Below are positions 1-5,609 of a DNA stretch of 8,816 bases, in pieces. Position 1 is the stretch's first letter; each line of letters begins with the position of its first letter. This DNA comes from JAGOUY01 sp964541725. Lineage in GTDB: Bacteria; Patescibacteriota; Patescibacteriia; 2-12-FULL-60-25. Both the position numbers and the translations under genes were made by a program. The notes under the pieces were generated by a model. That model was given only the letters and a program-made list of their open reading frames with translations, made no database searches and had not been told where the DNA came from. The DNA lies in NCBI GenBank assembly GCA_964541725.1, contig CAZIQG010000047.1:1-8816 (forward strand). Direction: 5' to 3'.

Positions 1-1
1 G

Positions 2-75
2 TCGGGCTAGTGGGATTTGAACCCACGACCTCTTGCACCCCATGCAAGCGCGCTAGCCAACTGCGCTATAGCCCG
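2..75 (-). tRNA. tRNA-Pro (anticodon GGG)
   Basis: Read on the minus strand, this folds as a complete cloverleaf. The acceptor stem is CGGGCTA/TAGCCCG, the D stem GCGC/GCGC, the anticodon stem CTTGC/GCAAG with loop ATGGGGT, and the T stem GTGGG/CCCAC with loop TTTGAAT. The anticodon at 41-39 is GGG, which reads proline CCC (and CCU by wobble). The C1-G72 pair and A73 discriminator are the known identity features of bacterial tRNA-Pro, and the anticodon loop matches that of E. coli tRNA-Pro(GGG). Base 1 of the window would be C74, so whether CCA is encoded cannot be seen. Confidence 0.95.
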
Positions 76-86
76 ACGAGTTGAGA

Positions 87-116
87 GAATAAAGAAGGGT
101 TCGGCCCTTATTATTC
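87..116. repeat. hairpin upstream of tRNA-Pro
   Basis: An inverted repeat has arms GAATAA-ag-AAGGG and CCCTT-a-TTATTC around the loop TTCGG, giving 11 base pairs with a small 2x1 internal loop. It lies just upstream of the tRNA start on the minus strand, where a TATTCT (-10-like) sequence overlaps its edge. It may be a terminator for transcription entering from either side, or a structure at the tRNA promoter. The sequence does not decide between these. Confidence 0.45.
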
Positions 117-129
117 CGAGACGAGGAGT

Positions 130-152
130 GGCTACATGCTCTGCATATAGCC
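130..152. repeat. hairpin resembling the tRNA-Pro 5' end
   Basis: GGCTACATGC and GCATATAGCC pair across a TCT loop, giving nine pairs with one C/A mismatch. The right part, CTGCATATAGCCCAACGA at 141-158, matches the DNA covering the tRNA 5' end at 61-79 (CTGCGCTATAGCCCGACGA) with two substitutions and one gap. It cannot complete a cloverleaf, so it is not a second tRNA. It may be a degraded partial copy of the tRNA end or a chance likeness. Confidence 0.35.
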
Positions 153-205
153 CAACGAATCCTCATTTATGGGCGGAGCATAACCGGTTTATAGAGACTC
201 TGCAA

Positions 206-241
206 CCCCTTGACAAAATGGCTTGAATATGGAACGGGGTA
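206..241 (+). promoter_or_regulatory. bipartite upstream element, copy A
   Basis: The element is CCCCTTGACAAA (206-217), a 7-base spacer (218-224), then GAATATGGAACGGGGTA (225-241), ending 38 bases before the start codon of the coiled-coil gene at 280. An identical pair of blocks with the same spacer length occurs on the minus strand at 4355-4320, before the second coiled-coil gene. TTGACA at 210-215 is a perfect -35 hexamer, but no good -10 lies 16-18 bases downstream. TATGGA lies only 12 bases away. It could be a promoter read by an alternative factor, a promoter with an activator site, or an operator. The conservation is seen directly and the role is inferred. Confidence 0.65.
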
Positions 242-279
242 TGAGGTGGTGGTATCTTAATTTTTGATCTTTATTTTTT

Positions 280-654
280 ATGAAAAATCGTTCTTCGGAG
301 TCTGTTACGTTGGAGGATATCTTATCGGTATTGCATCAATTTTCTACGAATGTGGATGAGCGATTTAATACTGTTGATAGACGTTTTGAAAAAACGGAGG
401 CCGAGTTGTTCGCGATGCGCATGGAGATTGGGTCTGTGAAAGAGGATCTCACGACCGTGAAGCGGGATGTTGCGGAAGTCAAAGATAAGGCCGTCGCAAT
501 GATGGATGACTTGGCTTCTTTTCGCCAAACGTTTGATGTCGAACTCGCGGCGGTTCGTTCGCGTTTTGGTCGTTTGGAGGCACGGGCTTCGAGTATTGAA
601 GGATTTATGCGGATTGTGGCGGAGCGATTGTCTTTACCGATCCAGGTGACTTGA
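280..654 (+). CDS. small coiled-coil protein, copy A
   Basis: This encodes a 124-residue soluble protein with no signal peptide or membrane segment. From about residue 11 to 108 it is nearly continuous amphipathic helix with heptad spacing (for example VDERFNTVDRRFEKTEAEL, then VKEDLTTVKRDVAEVKDK), so it is probably a coiled coil. The C-terminal segment ELAAVRSRFGRLE (88-100) aligns without gaps with EVTSLHLRCGRIE (117-129) of the protein at 3876-4283, sharing E, R, G, R and E plus conservative hydrophobic positions. The two are therefore probably distant paralogs. Similar proteins are, from memory, frequent and uncharacterised in Patescibacteria. The ATG follows a T-rich run with no Shine-Dalgarno, and a conserved element lies upstream at 206-241. 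The transporter follows 63 bases later on the same strand and may be cotranscribed. Function is unknown. Confidence 0.8.
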   Translation: MKNRSSESVTLEDILSVLHQFSTNVDERFNTVDRRFEKTEAELFAMRMEIGSVKEDLTTVKRDVAEVKDKAVAMMDDLASFRQTFDVELAAVRSRFGRLEARASSIEGFMRIVAERLSLPIQVT

Positions 655-702
655 CCCGTTTCTTCTTTTCGTGATTGGATGGGACGCCGTCTCGGTGATG
701 GT

Positions 703-709
703 AAGGAGG
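703..709 (+). promoter_or_regulatory. strong ribosome binding site of the MFS gene
   Basis: AAGGAGG lies 8 bases before the ATG at 718. This selects 718 over the in-frame ATGs at 679 (upstream of the site) and 712 (only 2 bases from it). It is the only near-perfect Shine-Dalgarno sequence placed correctly before a gene in this window. Confidence 0.75.
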
Positions 710-717
710 CTATGGCT

Positions 718-1896
718 ATGCGTGCAGATAAAGTGTTCGCTGTGTACTCGATCCTGGTGGCAGTTGCCCTGGGAGTCTTCTCCACTTCTTACATTCCTCA
801 TCAGCGCGGGGTTCTCGGCTTCACCAATGGTCAGATCTTTCTTGTCGAGGCCATTTATTCGTTGACCTTGATTCTTTTTGAGGTTCCGACCGGCTTTCTC
901 GCTGATAAGTACGGGCGTGTGCGTTCCTTGCTGTACGGTACCGCTTTGTGGGCGCTCGGCATGGGACTCGTGTTCTGGGCGCGGTCCTTTCCTGTCGACG
1001 TTCTGCTCTTCGTTATCGCGGGCGTAGGCAATGCCTGTATGACAGGTGCCGATGAGGCCTGGTTCAAGGATGCCATGACTGCAGAGGGTCGCAACGCGGA
1101 ATATGCGGTTGCAGTGAGTCGTATTACTGTTTATAGAGGGGGTGCTCTCTGGATCGGTGGAATTTTGGGTGCTGCTTGTTTGGTGATGTTTCCTGGTAGC
1201 CAATGGCTTGTGGCTGCAGCGTTTATCGCTTGTTCCGGCCTCGTTACCTATCTGTGGATGCGTGGTCGTGGGGAAGTGGAGGTACAGCATCGTCTGCCGG
1301 AGATGCAGGCGCTGCACCAGGGAATTAAGGTACTCCGTCGGACGCCTGCTCTGCGTTGGGCGATGGTCGCTGGCGTGCTTTTCGTCCTTTACTGGGTCGT
1401 GCATCTTCAGTGGGCGGCGGTATCCTTCGAGCGCGATGGTGTTCGTTGGTTTCTTATCGTCTGGACTCTGAGTGCTCTCGGATTCTCGTTGGGCGGCTAT
1501 CTTACCCGATGGTTTCGTGACAAGCCTGTAGCAAGTATCTTTCTGGGAATGGTTCTTTTGTTTCTGGTCTTGCTTACCTTTCCATTTATGGGGCCTTGGC
1601 TCATGCCTGTGATGCTCTTCGCCTGGCGTCTTTCGCGTGGCCTCTTTGAGCCAGCGTTGACGGTGTTCGTGCAGAGTCGTATCGAGAGTGCGTACCGTGC
1701 GACCTATGGATCGCTACAATCTCTTGTCGTGAGGGTTGGTGCGTTTCTGGTGTTTCTCCTGATCGGGTTATGGTCTGATATCCCTGATTATCTGCATGCG
1801 GTTCGTGATACTTATTTTCTCTCGGCTGCTATCCTATTTGTCGGTGGATCTACCCTGTTCATATGGTTCTTGCGCAGACGTGCACAATTCTCGTGA
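718..1896 (+). CDS. MFS transporter
   Basis: This encodes a 392-residue inner-membrane protein of the major facilitator superfamily, a secondary transporter. It has about 12 hydrophobic segments in two halves, separated by a hydrophilic loop near residues 183-210. MFS motif A is clear after the second segment as GFLADKYGR (59-67, with G59, D63, G66 and R67). TGADEAWFKDAM (109-120) matches the SGADEAL-type signature of one MFS subfamily, and YRATYGSLQSLVVR (326-339) matches the RATxxSLxSLxxR signature in the second half. Length is normal for the family. The substrate cannot be predicted: relatives include drug efflux pumps and orphan carriers. The start at 718 is set by the Shine-Dalgarno at 703-709. 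It lies downstream of a coiled-coil gene and ends at a terminator. Confidence 0.88.
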   Translation: MRADKVFAVYSILVAVALGVFSTSYIPHQRGVLGFTNGQIFLVEAIYSLTLILFEVPTGFLADKYGRVRSLLYGTALWALGMGLVFWARSFPVDVLLFVIAGVGNACMTGADEAWFKDAMTAEGRNAEYAVAVSRITVYRGGALWIGGILGAACLVMFPGSQWLVAAAFIACSGLVTYLWMRGRGEVEVQHRLPEMQALHQGIKVLRRTPALRWAMVAGVLFVLYWVVHLQWAAVSFERDGVRWFLIVWTLSALGFSLGGYLTRWFRDKPVASIFLGMVLLFLVLLTFPFMGPWLMPVMLFAWRLSRGLFEPALTVFVQSRIESAYRATYGSLQSLVVRVGAFLVFLLIGLWSDIPDYLHAVRDTYFLSAAILFVGGSTLFIWFLRRRAQFS

Positions 1897-1906
1897 CTTC
1901 ATCTTA

Positions 1907-1948
1907 AGCGACTTCATTGGCAATTTCCCTTTGGAGTCGTTCTTTTTT
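1907..1948 (+). terminator. intrinsic terminator after the MFS gene
   Basis: AGCGACT (1907-1913) pairs with AGTCGTT (1935-1941), seven pairs including one G-T, and the right arm runs almost directly into a run of six T. The loop is long (21 bases), which weakens the call. It lies 10 bases after the MFS stop codon. Confidence 0.55.
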
Positions 1949-2001
1949 ATCCTTGTTCAAGTTTTTTGCCACGTCTCCTCTTGACAATCTCCCCGTGTTT
2001 C

Positions 2002-2030
2002 TTGCGTGTTTAAGACAGAGGTTGCATAAT
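2002..2030 (+). promoter_or_regulatory. candidate sigma70-type promoter for HU
   Basis: TTGCGT (2002-2007) and CATAAT (2025-2030) are separated by the optimal 17 bases, with four and five of six consensus matches. Transcription would begin near 2037 and give HU a leader of roughly 180 bases. A nearer, weaker start before 2219 is not excluded. Confidence 0.45.
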
Positions 2031-2112
2031 ACCCCTGCAAACCCGTTACATTCGCTCTTTCAGTACGTAAATCTTTGGCGAATAGCTTTGTTGCTCTCTC
2101 TGGTGCTCGACG

Positions 2113-2149
2113 CCGTATGTTCAATACGGTTTACTCCGCTCCTCGAGCG
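2113..2149 (+). repeat. two adjacent hairpins in the HU leader
   Basis: CCGTAT-GTTCA-ATACGG (2113-2129) and CGCTC-CTC-GAGCG (2137-2149) are short perfect hairpins seven bases apart. They fall within the predicted untranslated leader of the HU gene and could be regulatory or structural. No known riboswitch or protein-binding leader was recognised. Confidence 0.35.
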
Positions 2150-2218
2150 CGCCTCGCTCTTCATCCAAATCTGTACGTCCTCATTTATTCTTATAGGGTT
2201 TGATGTATCTTTTATTTT

Positions 2219-2497
2219 ATGAGCATGACCAAGTCTCAGCTCCTTCAGGAGTTGGCTGCTAAATCTGGCCGCACCAAGAAAGAAATCGTGACCGTGATGG
2301 AGGCTCTCGTGAAAATGGCCTATGGCCAGGTAAAGAAAGAGGGCGAGTTCGTGATCCCAGGTCTCGGTAAGCTCGTAAAGGTCAAGCGCCCAGCTCGCAT
2401 GGGTCGCAACCCAGCTACGGGTGAAGCGATCAAGATCGCGGCCAAGACGGTCATTAAGTTCCGCGTTGCAAAAGCTGCCAAAGAAGCAGTGATGTAA
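2219..2497 (+). CDS. HU-family DNA-binding protein
   Basis: This is a nucleoid-associated protein of the HU/IHF family, a dimer that bends and compacts DNA. Its 92 residues match the family's usual length of about 90. The N-terminal helices (MTKSQLLQELAAKSG) are typical, and the DNA-contacting arm carries the signature GRNPATGEAIKI (62-73) with the intercalating-type proline P65. The C-terminal strand and helix KTVIKFRVAKAAKEAV complete the fold. The usual GFG turn is replaced by GLGKL (48-52), a variant I associate with Patescibacteria. ATG 2219 follows TTTTATTTT, as at other starts here. The ATG at 2225 (MTKSQ) fits the family N-terminus equally well. There is no Shine-Dalgarno. The gene is monocistronic, with its own leader and terminator. 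Confidence 0.95.
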   Translation: MSMTKSQLLQELAAKSGRTKKEIVTVMEALVKMAYGQVKKEGEFVIPGLGKLVKVKRPARMGRNPATGEAIKIAAKTVIKFRVAKAAKEAVM

Positions 2498-2502
2498 TGA
2501 GG

Positions 2503-2529
2503 AAAGACTCGCTTCGGCGGGTCTTTTTT
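2503..2529 (+). terminator. intrinsic terminator after HU
   Basis: AAAGACTCGC and GCGGGTCTTT pair across a TTCG tetraloop (one T-G pair) and run into a T tract (2524-2529). It begins 6 bases after the HU stop codon. Confidence 0.9.
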
Positions 2530-2566
2530 GTTGGCGAATTTCTTTTTTGTATGAGATCATTTATAT

Positions 2567-3019
2567 ATGATTCGTATTCATGCCAGAGTTTTGTCTCTGG
2601 GGGGTGGGATTTTAAGTGGCTTGTTTCTCGTTGTATTCGCACTTCTTTGGATTGTCACCCATATAACAGATCGTTCTATTTATTTGGAGGCGATCTTTAT
2701 CTTGTTTTTGTTGGGCATGCTTGCGTATGTCGTGGGTGCGGCCAGTGAATATTTGATTTTGGAATCCGAAGGTCTTGTATTTGATGGATGGCTGGCGCGA
2801 CGGCGCAAGGTTCTGTTTCAAAACATGAAAAAGGTTCTGCTTGTACATGAAGGATTGAATCCGGAATGGGGGATTGAGACACTGACGTTTGAAGTCCCGA
2901 ATGGGCAGGTAGATAAGATTGCGCTTGGTCCGCTCTGGAGACGTCGTGACTTAGAGGCATTTCTTGCTCGTTTAGAAATCTGTGTGCGGGATGGGAAGCT
3001 GGTCGAAGAAATTCGCTAG
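2567..3019 (+). CDS. small membrane protein with PH-like cytoplasmic domain
   Basis: This encodes a 150-residue protein with no family name I can assign securely. Two hydrophobic helices (about residues 11-31 and 38-57) are joined by a short polar loop (THITDRS) and followed by a soluble domain of about 90 residues. That domain alternates short strands (EYLILESEGLVFDGWLARR, KVLFQNMKKVLLV, ETLTFEVPNGQVDKIALG) and closes with an amphipathic helix (RRRDLEAFLARLE). This layout is typical of bacterial PH-like (YdbS/YcxB-type) membrane proteins, but the resemblance is structural guesswork. The ATG follows TTTATAT with no Shine-Dalgarno. The gene lies between the HU terminator and the LOG gene, 38 bases upstream of the latter. 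Confidence 0.75.
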   Translation: MIRIHARVLSLGGGILSGLFLVVFALLWIVTHITDRSIYLEAIFILFLLGMLAYVVGAASEYLILESEGLVFDGWLARRRKVLFQNMKKVLLVHEGLNPEWGIETLTFEVPNGQVDKIALGPLWRRRDLEAFLARLEICVRDGKLVEEIR

Positions 3020-3039
3020 CGGCATACTGAGAGTATTTG

Positions 3040-3048
3040 TGGTACACT
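3040..3048 (+). promoter_or_regulatory. extended -10 promoter of the LOG-family gene
   Basis: TGGTACACT is an extended -10 element (TG-N-TACACT, five of six consensus bases). It ends 9 bases before the ATG at 3058. The expected transcription start is within a few bases of that ATG, so the mRNA would be leaderless or nearly so. No clear -35 is present, which is normal for extended -10 promoters. Confidence 0.55.
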
Positions 3049-3057
3049 GAGCCACGT

Positions 3058-3867
3058 ATGTTATCAAAACGTCCTATTCGTTCGGCGGGGAAAATGGCGG
3101 CAGCCGCTTTTCGTAAAATTTCTCCCTCATGGACAGGGGGAGGCGATGAGCTGGCCACCTCTCAAAAACGCCTCACGCATTGGTTGTGTAACGCGAATCA
3201 CACGTGTGTTCCGGTTGAGCACGAAGATAATTTTACCGATAATATCAATTGGAAGATCTTCCGCATCATGGCGGAGTTCGTGGAAGGGTTTGAGTTTTTG
3301 GCAAATTTAAAAAATGAAGTCACGTTTTTTGGGAGTGCGCGCAGTGGCCCGTCGGATCCGTATTATCAAATTGCTCAAGAGCTTGGATTTTTGTGTGGAA
3401 AAAATGGGAATGCGGTGATTACGGGCGGTGGACCTGGGATTATGGAGGCAGCGAATAAAGGAGCGTTTGAAAGCGGAGGAGAATCGATCGGTATCAATAT
3501 CACCTTGCCGATGGAGCAGCGACAGAATACCTATGTACGTAGGTCAATGGGGTTCCACTACTTCTTTACGCGCAAGGTGATGTTATCGGCTTCGGCACAG
3601 GCCTATGTCTTTTTTCCGGGAGGGTTCGGGACGATGGACGAATTATTTGAAATGCTTACATTGATTCAGACGGGGAAGATGTCGGATCAGGTTCCCGTTA
3701 TTTTAGTTGGATCGACTTATTGGGAGCCGCTCTTAGCCTGGATTGAACAAGTCATGTTGGACCAACACCGGTATATTAGCCCAGAAGACATGTCTATTTT
3801 TCATGTGGTGGATACGGCGGAAGCGGCGTTTAAGATTATTAAAAAGACGAAGGAGCGGATTTTGTAA
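3058..3867 (+). CDS. LOG-family nucleotide phosphoribohydrolase (TIGR00730-like)
   Basis: This is a Rossmann-fold protein of the LOG (formerly 'lysine decarboxylase-like') family. Characterised members cleave the N-glycosidic bond of nucleoside 5'-monophosphates, releasing base and ribose 5-phosphate. From the ATG at 3058 it has 269 residues. Diagnostic motifs are FGSAR (91-95), GGGPGIMEAANKGA (123-136), TRK (171-173) and PGGFGTMDE (187-195), the last being the family's phosphoribosyl-binding and catalytic signature. About 80 N-terminal residues precede the core, making it longer than plant-type LOG proteins. An upstream in-frame TTG at 3037 is rejected because the -10 element overlaps that stretch. 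In bacteria without cytokinins a purine or pyrimidine nucleotide salvage or stress role, as for PpnN, is more likely, but the substrate is not evident. It converges on the minus-strand gene, with only 8 bases between stop codons. Confidence 0.9.
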   Translation: MLSKRPIRSAGKMAAAAFRKISPSWTGGGDELATSQKRLTHWLCNANHTCVPVEHEDNFTDNINWKIFRIMAEFVEGFEFLANLKNEVTFFGSARSGPSDPYYQIAQELGFLCGKNGNAVITGGGPGIMEAANKGAFESGGESIGINITLPMEQRQNTYVRRSMGFHYFFTRKVMLSASAQAYVFFPGGFGTMDELFEMLTLIQTGKMSDQVPVILVGSTYWEPLLAWIEQVMLDQHRYISPEDMSIFHVVDTAEAAFKIIKKTKERIL

Positions 3868-3875
3868 AACGGTGG

Positions 3876-4283
3876 TTAATTTATCTCTACGGCATGCTCT
3901 ATACGCCCGCAGCGTAAATGCAGTGACGTGACCTCACTCTCAACTTTTTTGTGCAAGACGACGAATCGATCGATGTGATTGAGGACTTCGTTTTTTGTTG
4001 TTGCTAATTCTTCTTTGGTAGCCATTGTTTCTTTCATCTCCATAAATCCGATTTGCATCTCGGCTCGGATGCTTAGTGCCGTGTCTGCTGCTTCGCCGCG
4101 TACTGCGGAAAACTCCTTCGTCATTTCTTTGCGCATGTCGGACATTTCTTTGCGGATTGAACTAACGTCTTTACGTACGAATCCCAATTCTTTATTAAAT
4201 TTTATCGAAAAGTTCTTTACTACTACCAAAATATCTTGGACGGTGGCCAGCACTTCATTGTTATCGATCGGCTCTTTGTTCAT
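3876..4283 (-). CDS. small coiled-coil protein, copy B
   Basis: This encodes a 135-residue, hydrophilic, helix-rich protein without signal or membrane segments. Heptad-like patterning is strong from about residue 10 to 80 (FVRKDVSSIRKEMSDMRKEM) and again in the C-terminal part. The segment TKEELATTKNEVLNHIDRF (89-107) followed by EVTSLHLRCGRIE (117-129) resembles, from memory, a recurrent uncharacterised Patescibacteria family. The same C-terminal pattern is present in the 280-654 protein, so these are probably paralogs. The ATG at 4283 lacks a Shine-Dalgarno. A bipartite element identical in both blocks to the one before copy A lies 36 bases upstream. No terminator separates its end from the convergent LOG gene. 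Function is unknown, and scaffold or adaptor roles would be guesses. Confidence 0.8.
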   Translation of the reverse strand: MNKEPIDNNEVLATVQDILVVVKNFSIKFNKELGFVRKDVSSIRKEMSDMRKEMTKEFSAVRGEAADTALSIRAEMQIGFMEMKETMATKEELATTKNEVLNHIDRFVVLHKKVESEVTSLHLRCGRIEHAVEIN

Positions 4284-4319
4284 AGAAAGAAAATTGAGAG
4301 TAAGGCGCTTCGTCTCCTT

Positions 4320-4355
4320 TACCCCGTTCCATATTCTGAGATGTTTGTCAAGGGG
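4320..4355 (-). promoter_or_regulatory. bipartite upstream element, copy B
   Basis: On the minus strand this reads CCCCTTGACAAA, seven bases (CATCTCA), then GAATATGGAACGGGGTA. Both blocks are identical to copy A at 206-241, whereas none of the seven spacer bases agrees. It ends 36 bases before the start of the minus-strand coiled-coil gene, against 38 for copy A. The matching position and sharply bounded conservation argue for selection on a protein-binding or promoter element rather than a recent duplication. Confidence 0.65.
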
Positions 4356-4371
4356 GATAATCGTGGATAAT
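4355..4371. repeat. direct repeat GGATAAT with 10-base period
   Basis: GGATAAT occurs at 4355-4361 and again at 4365-4371, separated by CGT, so the copies are one helical turn apart. They abut the TTGACA block of the minus-strand element and could be a regulator site for copy B. They are absent upstream of copy A. No known binding protein was recognised. Confidence 0.3.
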
Positions 4372-4467
4372 GGACACGTCCCGATCCTTTTTCTTATTAC
4401 AGTCTACCCTCGGTGTTTTGTCTAGCGTAAGACCCGGATGGTTGTTTGAGCTTGTGAAAGGGTGTTT

Positions 4468-4497
4468 TTGTGATAGGCTGATGCTTATAGGTATTAG
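4468..4497 (+). promoter_or_regulatory. candidate promoter for the swivel/phosphatase pair
   Basis: TTGTGA (4468-4473) and TATTAG (4492-4497) are separated by 18 bases, and the -10 ends 12 bases before the ATG at 4510. This would give a very short leader. Both hexamers are imperfect. The rest of 4372-4467 holds nothing I can identify. Confidence 0.35.
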
Positions 4498-4509
4498 GGC
4501 TTTCTTTAT

Positions 4510-5598
4510 ATGACCGATGAGAAAATTGGTTCAGTAGATGCGTATCAGCAGTTATTCAAGATCAAAGGGGTCCCGTTTTTAATGGCAGAGATTATTAGCG
4601 GCCATTATCGATCCCTTGATTGCGTCTTTTTGTTGTATCAAGGTACATGGCTGAGTTTTTTGCCAAAGAAGGTTGTTGAAAAAACGTTGAATGATGGTTT
4701 TGAGCTTTATGTAGATGAAGAACGCTTTAACAAGTACAAGCAAGACTTTGAGGAGTATCAACAACGAGCCTCTTTGGTGTTTGAGCGACTTGTTGCTCAA
4801 CCTGAGTTGACGAAAGAGGATATCGGTTTGTTTTTGGATTTGGCTACGGAGCTGTTCCTCTTTTATTCAAAAACCGACTTTTTCTATACGGATAAGGCGT
4901 TTCTTGAATCTCCTTCTTATCCGACGTTAAAACGTCATTTGAGTGAGTTTGAACAGATAAAAAATACGGGCAGACTTTTTTTAAATACCGTTTTTTATGG
5001 CACGGACACGCGTTTATCAGGCGTCCTATCCGTACTCGGTCGACAATTTGAAGTGGATCCCCAGATTCTTACTCACTATTCTCGTGCCGAAATTCTTGCG
5101 TTATTTGAAGGTAAGAGGGTTCCGAATGATGTTATCGCCCAGCGTCGTCAGGCGTATGTCCTCTTCGCTCATAAAGAAGAGGTTGAGATTCTCTATGGTT
5201 CTCAAGCCGAATCGGTTTGTCGATCCTTTTTGGATCTTGATGGAGGGCGGAAGACGGTTTTAAAGGGTATGTGTGCCAATAAAGGCTATGCGCGTGGCAC
5301 TGTGAAAGTCATTCTGTATGATTATGAAGCGTTTCATAATATGCCTCAGTTGATTGCTGAGATGGATAAGGGGGCAATTTTGGTGGCCGAAACAACCTCT
5401 CCTGAGATGTTTGAGGCTTGTCATAAAGCGGGTGCGATTGTGATAAACCAAGGTGGTCTTTTGTCTCATGCGGCGATTATCAGCCGTGAGCTTGGGATTC
5501 CATGCGTCGTCGGAACGCGGACAGCCACAGATTTTTTACACGATGGAGATGAGGTGGAGGTTGATGCTGACCAAGGCATTATACGTCTATTAAAATAA
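4510..5598 (+). CDS. PEP-utilizing enzyme swivel-domain protein lacking an ATP-grasp domain
   Basis: This encodes a 362-residue cytoplasmic protein. Its C-terminal domain (about 250-362) is the phosphohistidine swivel domain of PEP synthase, pyruvate phosphate dikinase and EI. TSPEM (296-300), GAIVINQGGLLSHAA (308-322) and SRELGIPCVVGT (325-336) are all family signatures, and H320 is the predicted phosphorylated histidine. The usual threonine of the GGxTSHAA motif is leucine here. The N-terminal 250 residues are helical with no recognised motif. Neither the ATP-grasp nucleotide-binding domain nor the PEP-binding TIM barrel is present, so it cannot run the full PEP synthase reaction alone. It may accept a phosphate from a separate partner or have another transferase role. 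Such standalone forms are, from memory, common in Patescibacteria. It lies 11 bases before the histidine phosphatase gene and is almost certainly cotranscribed with it. There is no Shine-Dalgarno. Confidence 0.88.
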   Translation: MTDEKIGSVDAYQQLFKIKGVPFLMAEIISGHYRSLDCVFLLYQGTWLSFLPKKVVEKTLNDGFELYVDEERFNKYKQDFEEYQQRASLVFERLVAQPELTKEDIGLFLDLATELFLFYSKTDFFYTDKAFLESPSYPTLKRHLSEFEQIKNTGRLFLNTVFYGTDTRLSGVLSVLGRQFEVDPQILTHYSRAEILALFEGKRVPNDVIAQRRQAYVLFAHKEEVEILYGSQAESVCRSFLDLDGGRKTVLKGMCANKGYARGTVKVILYDYEAFHNMPQLIAEMDKGAILVAETTSPEMFEACHKAGAIVINQGGLLSHAAIISRELGIPCVVGTRTATDFLHDGDEVEVDADQGIIRLLK

Positions 5599-5609
5599 AT
5601 ACCTATTTT

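Larger units (their letters stand above)
1949..2218. other. long intergenic region before HU
   Basis: About 270 bases lie between the MFS terminator and the HU start, and I find no convincing gene here. An open frame covering much of it lacks any recognisable protein feature and overlaps the HU start. The stretch holds a candidate promoter (2002-2030), two small hairpins (2113-2149) and a pyrimidine-rich strand bias. It most likely includes the HU 5' untranslated region. An unrecognised small RNA cannot be excluded. Confidence 0.5.

Noticed and set aside
17..226. Open frame of 69 codons overlapping the tRNA
   Set aside because: It reads through the tRNA gene in antisense and has no protein signature.
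231..258. GGAAC inside the shared element as an ECF sigma -35
   Set aside because: The matching ECF -10 (such as CGTC or TCTA at 15-17 bases) is not found downstream in both copies, and sigma factor content is unknown.
651..679. TTGACC at 651-656 as a -35 for the MFS gene
   Set aside because: At 17 bases the -10 would be ATTGGA, a poor match, so cotranscription with the coiled-coil gene is at least as likely.
634..1404. Long open frame on the minus strand (256 codons)
   Set aside because: It lies opposite the MFS gene, is histidine/threonine/serine-rich with no recognisable motif, and is explained as an antisense shadow.
1917..2222. Open frame of 101 codons before HU
   Set aside because: It starts inside the MFS terminator, has no ribosome site or family likeness, and overlaps the HU start. 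Its hydrophobic content follows from the T-rich DNA.
2060..2560. Minus-strand frame of 166 codons opposite HU
   Set aside because: It is the complement of the HU gene and its terminator, with no family resemblance.
3037..3057. TTG start for the LOG-family gene
   Set aside because: The extended -10 box at 3040-3048 lies inside this extension, so the ATG at 3058 is preferred.
4362..4370. TTATCCACG on the minus strand, one base from the DnaA box TTATCCACA
   Set aside because: It is a single near-match without a cluster, an AT-rich unwinding region or dnaA/dnaN neighbours, so it does not support a replication origin.
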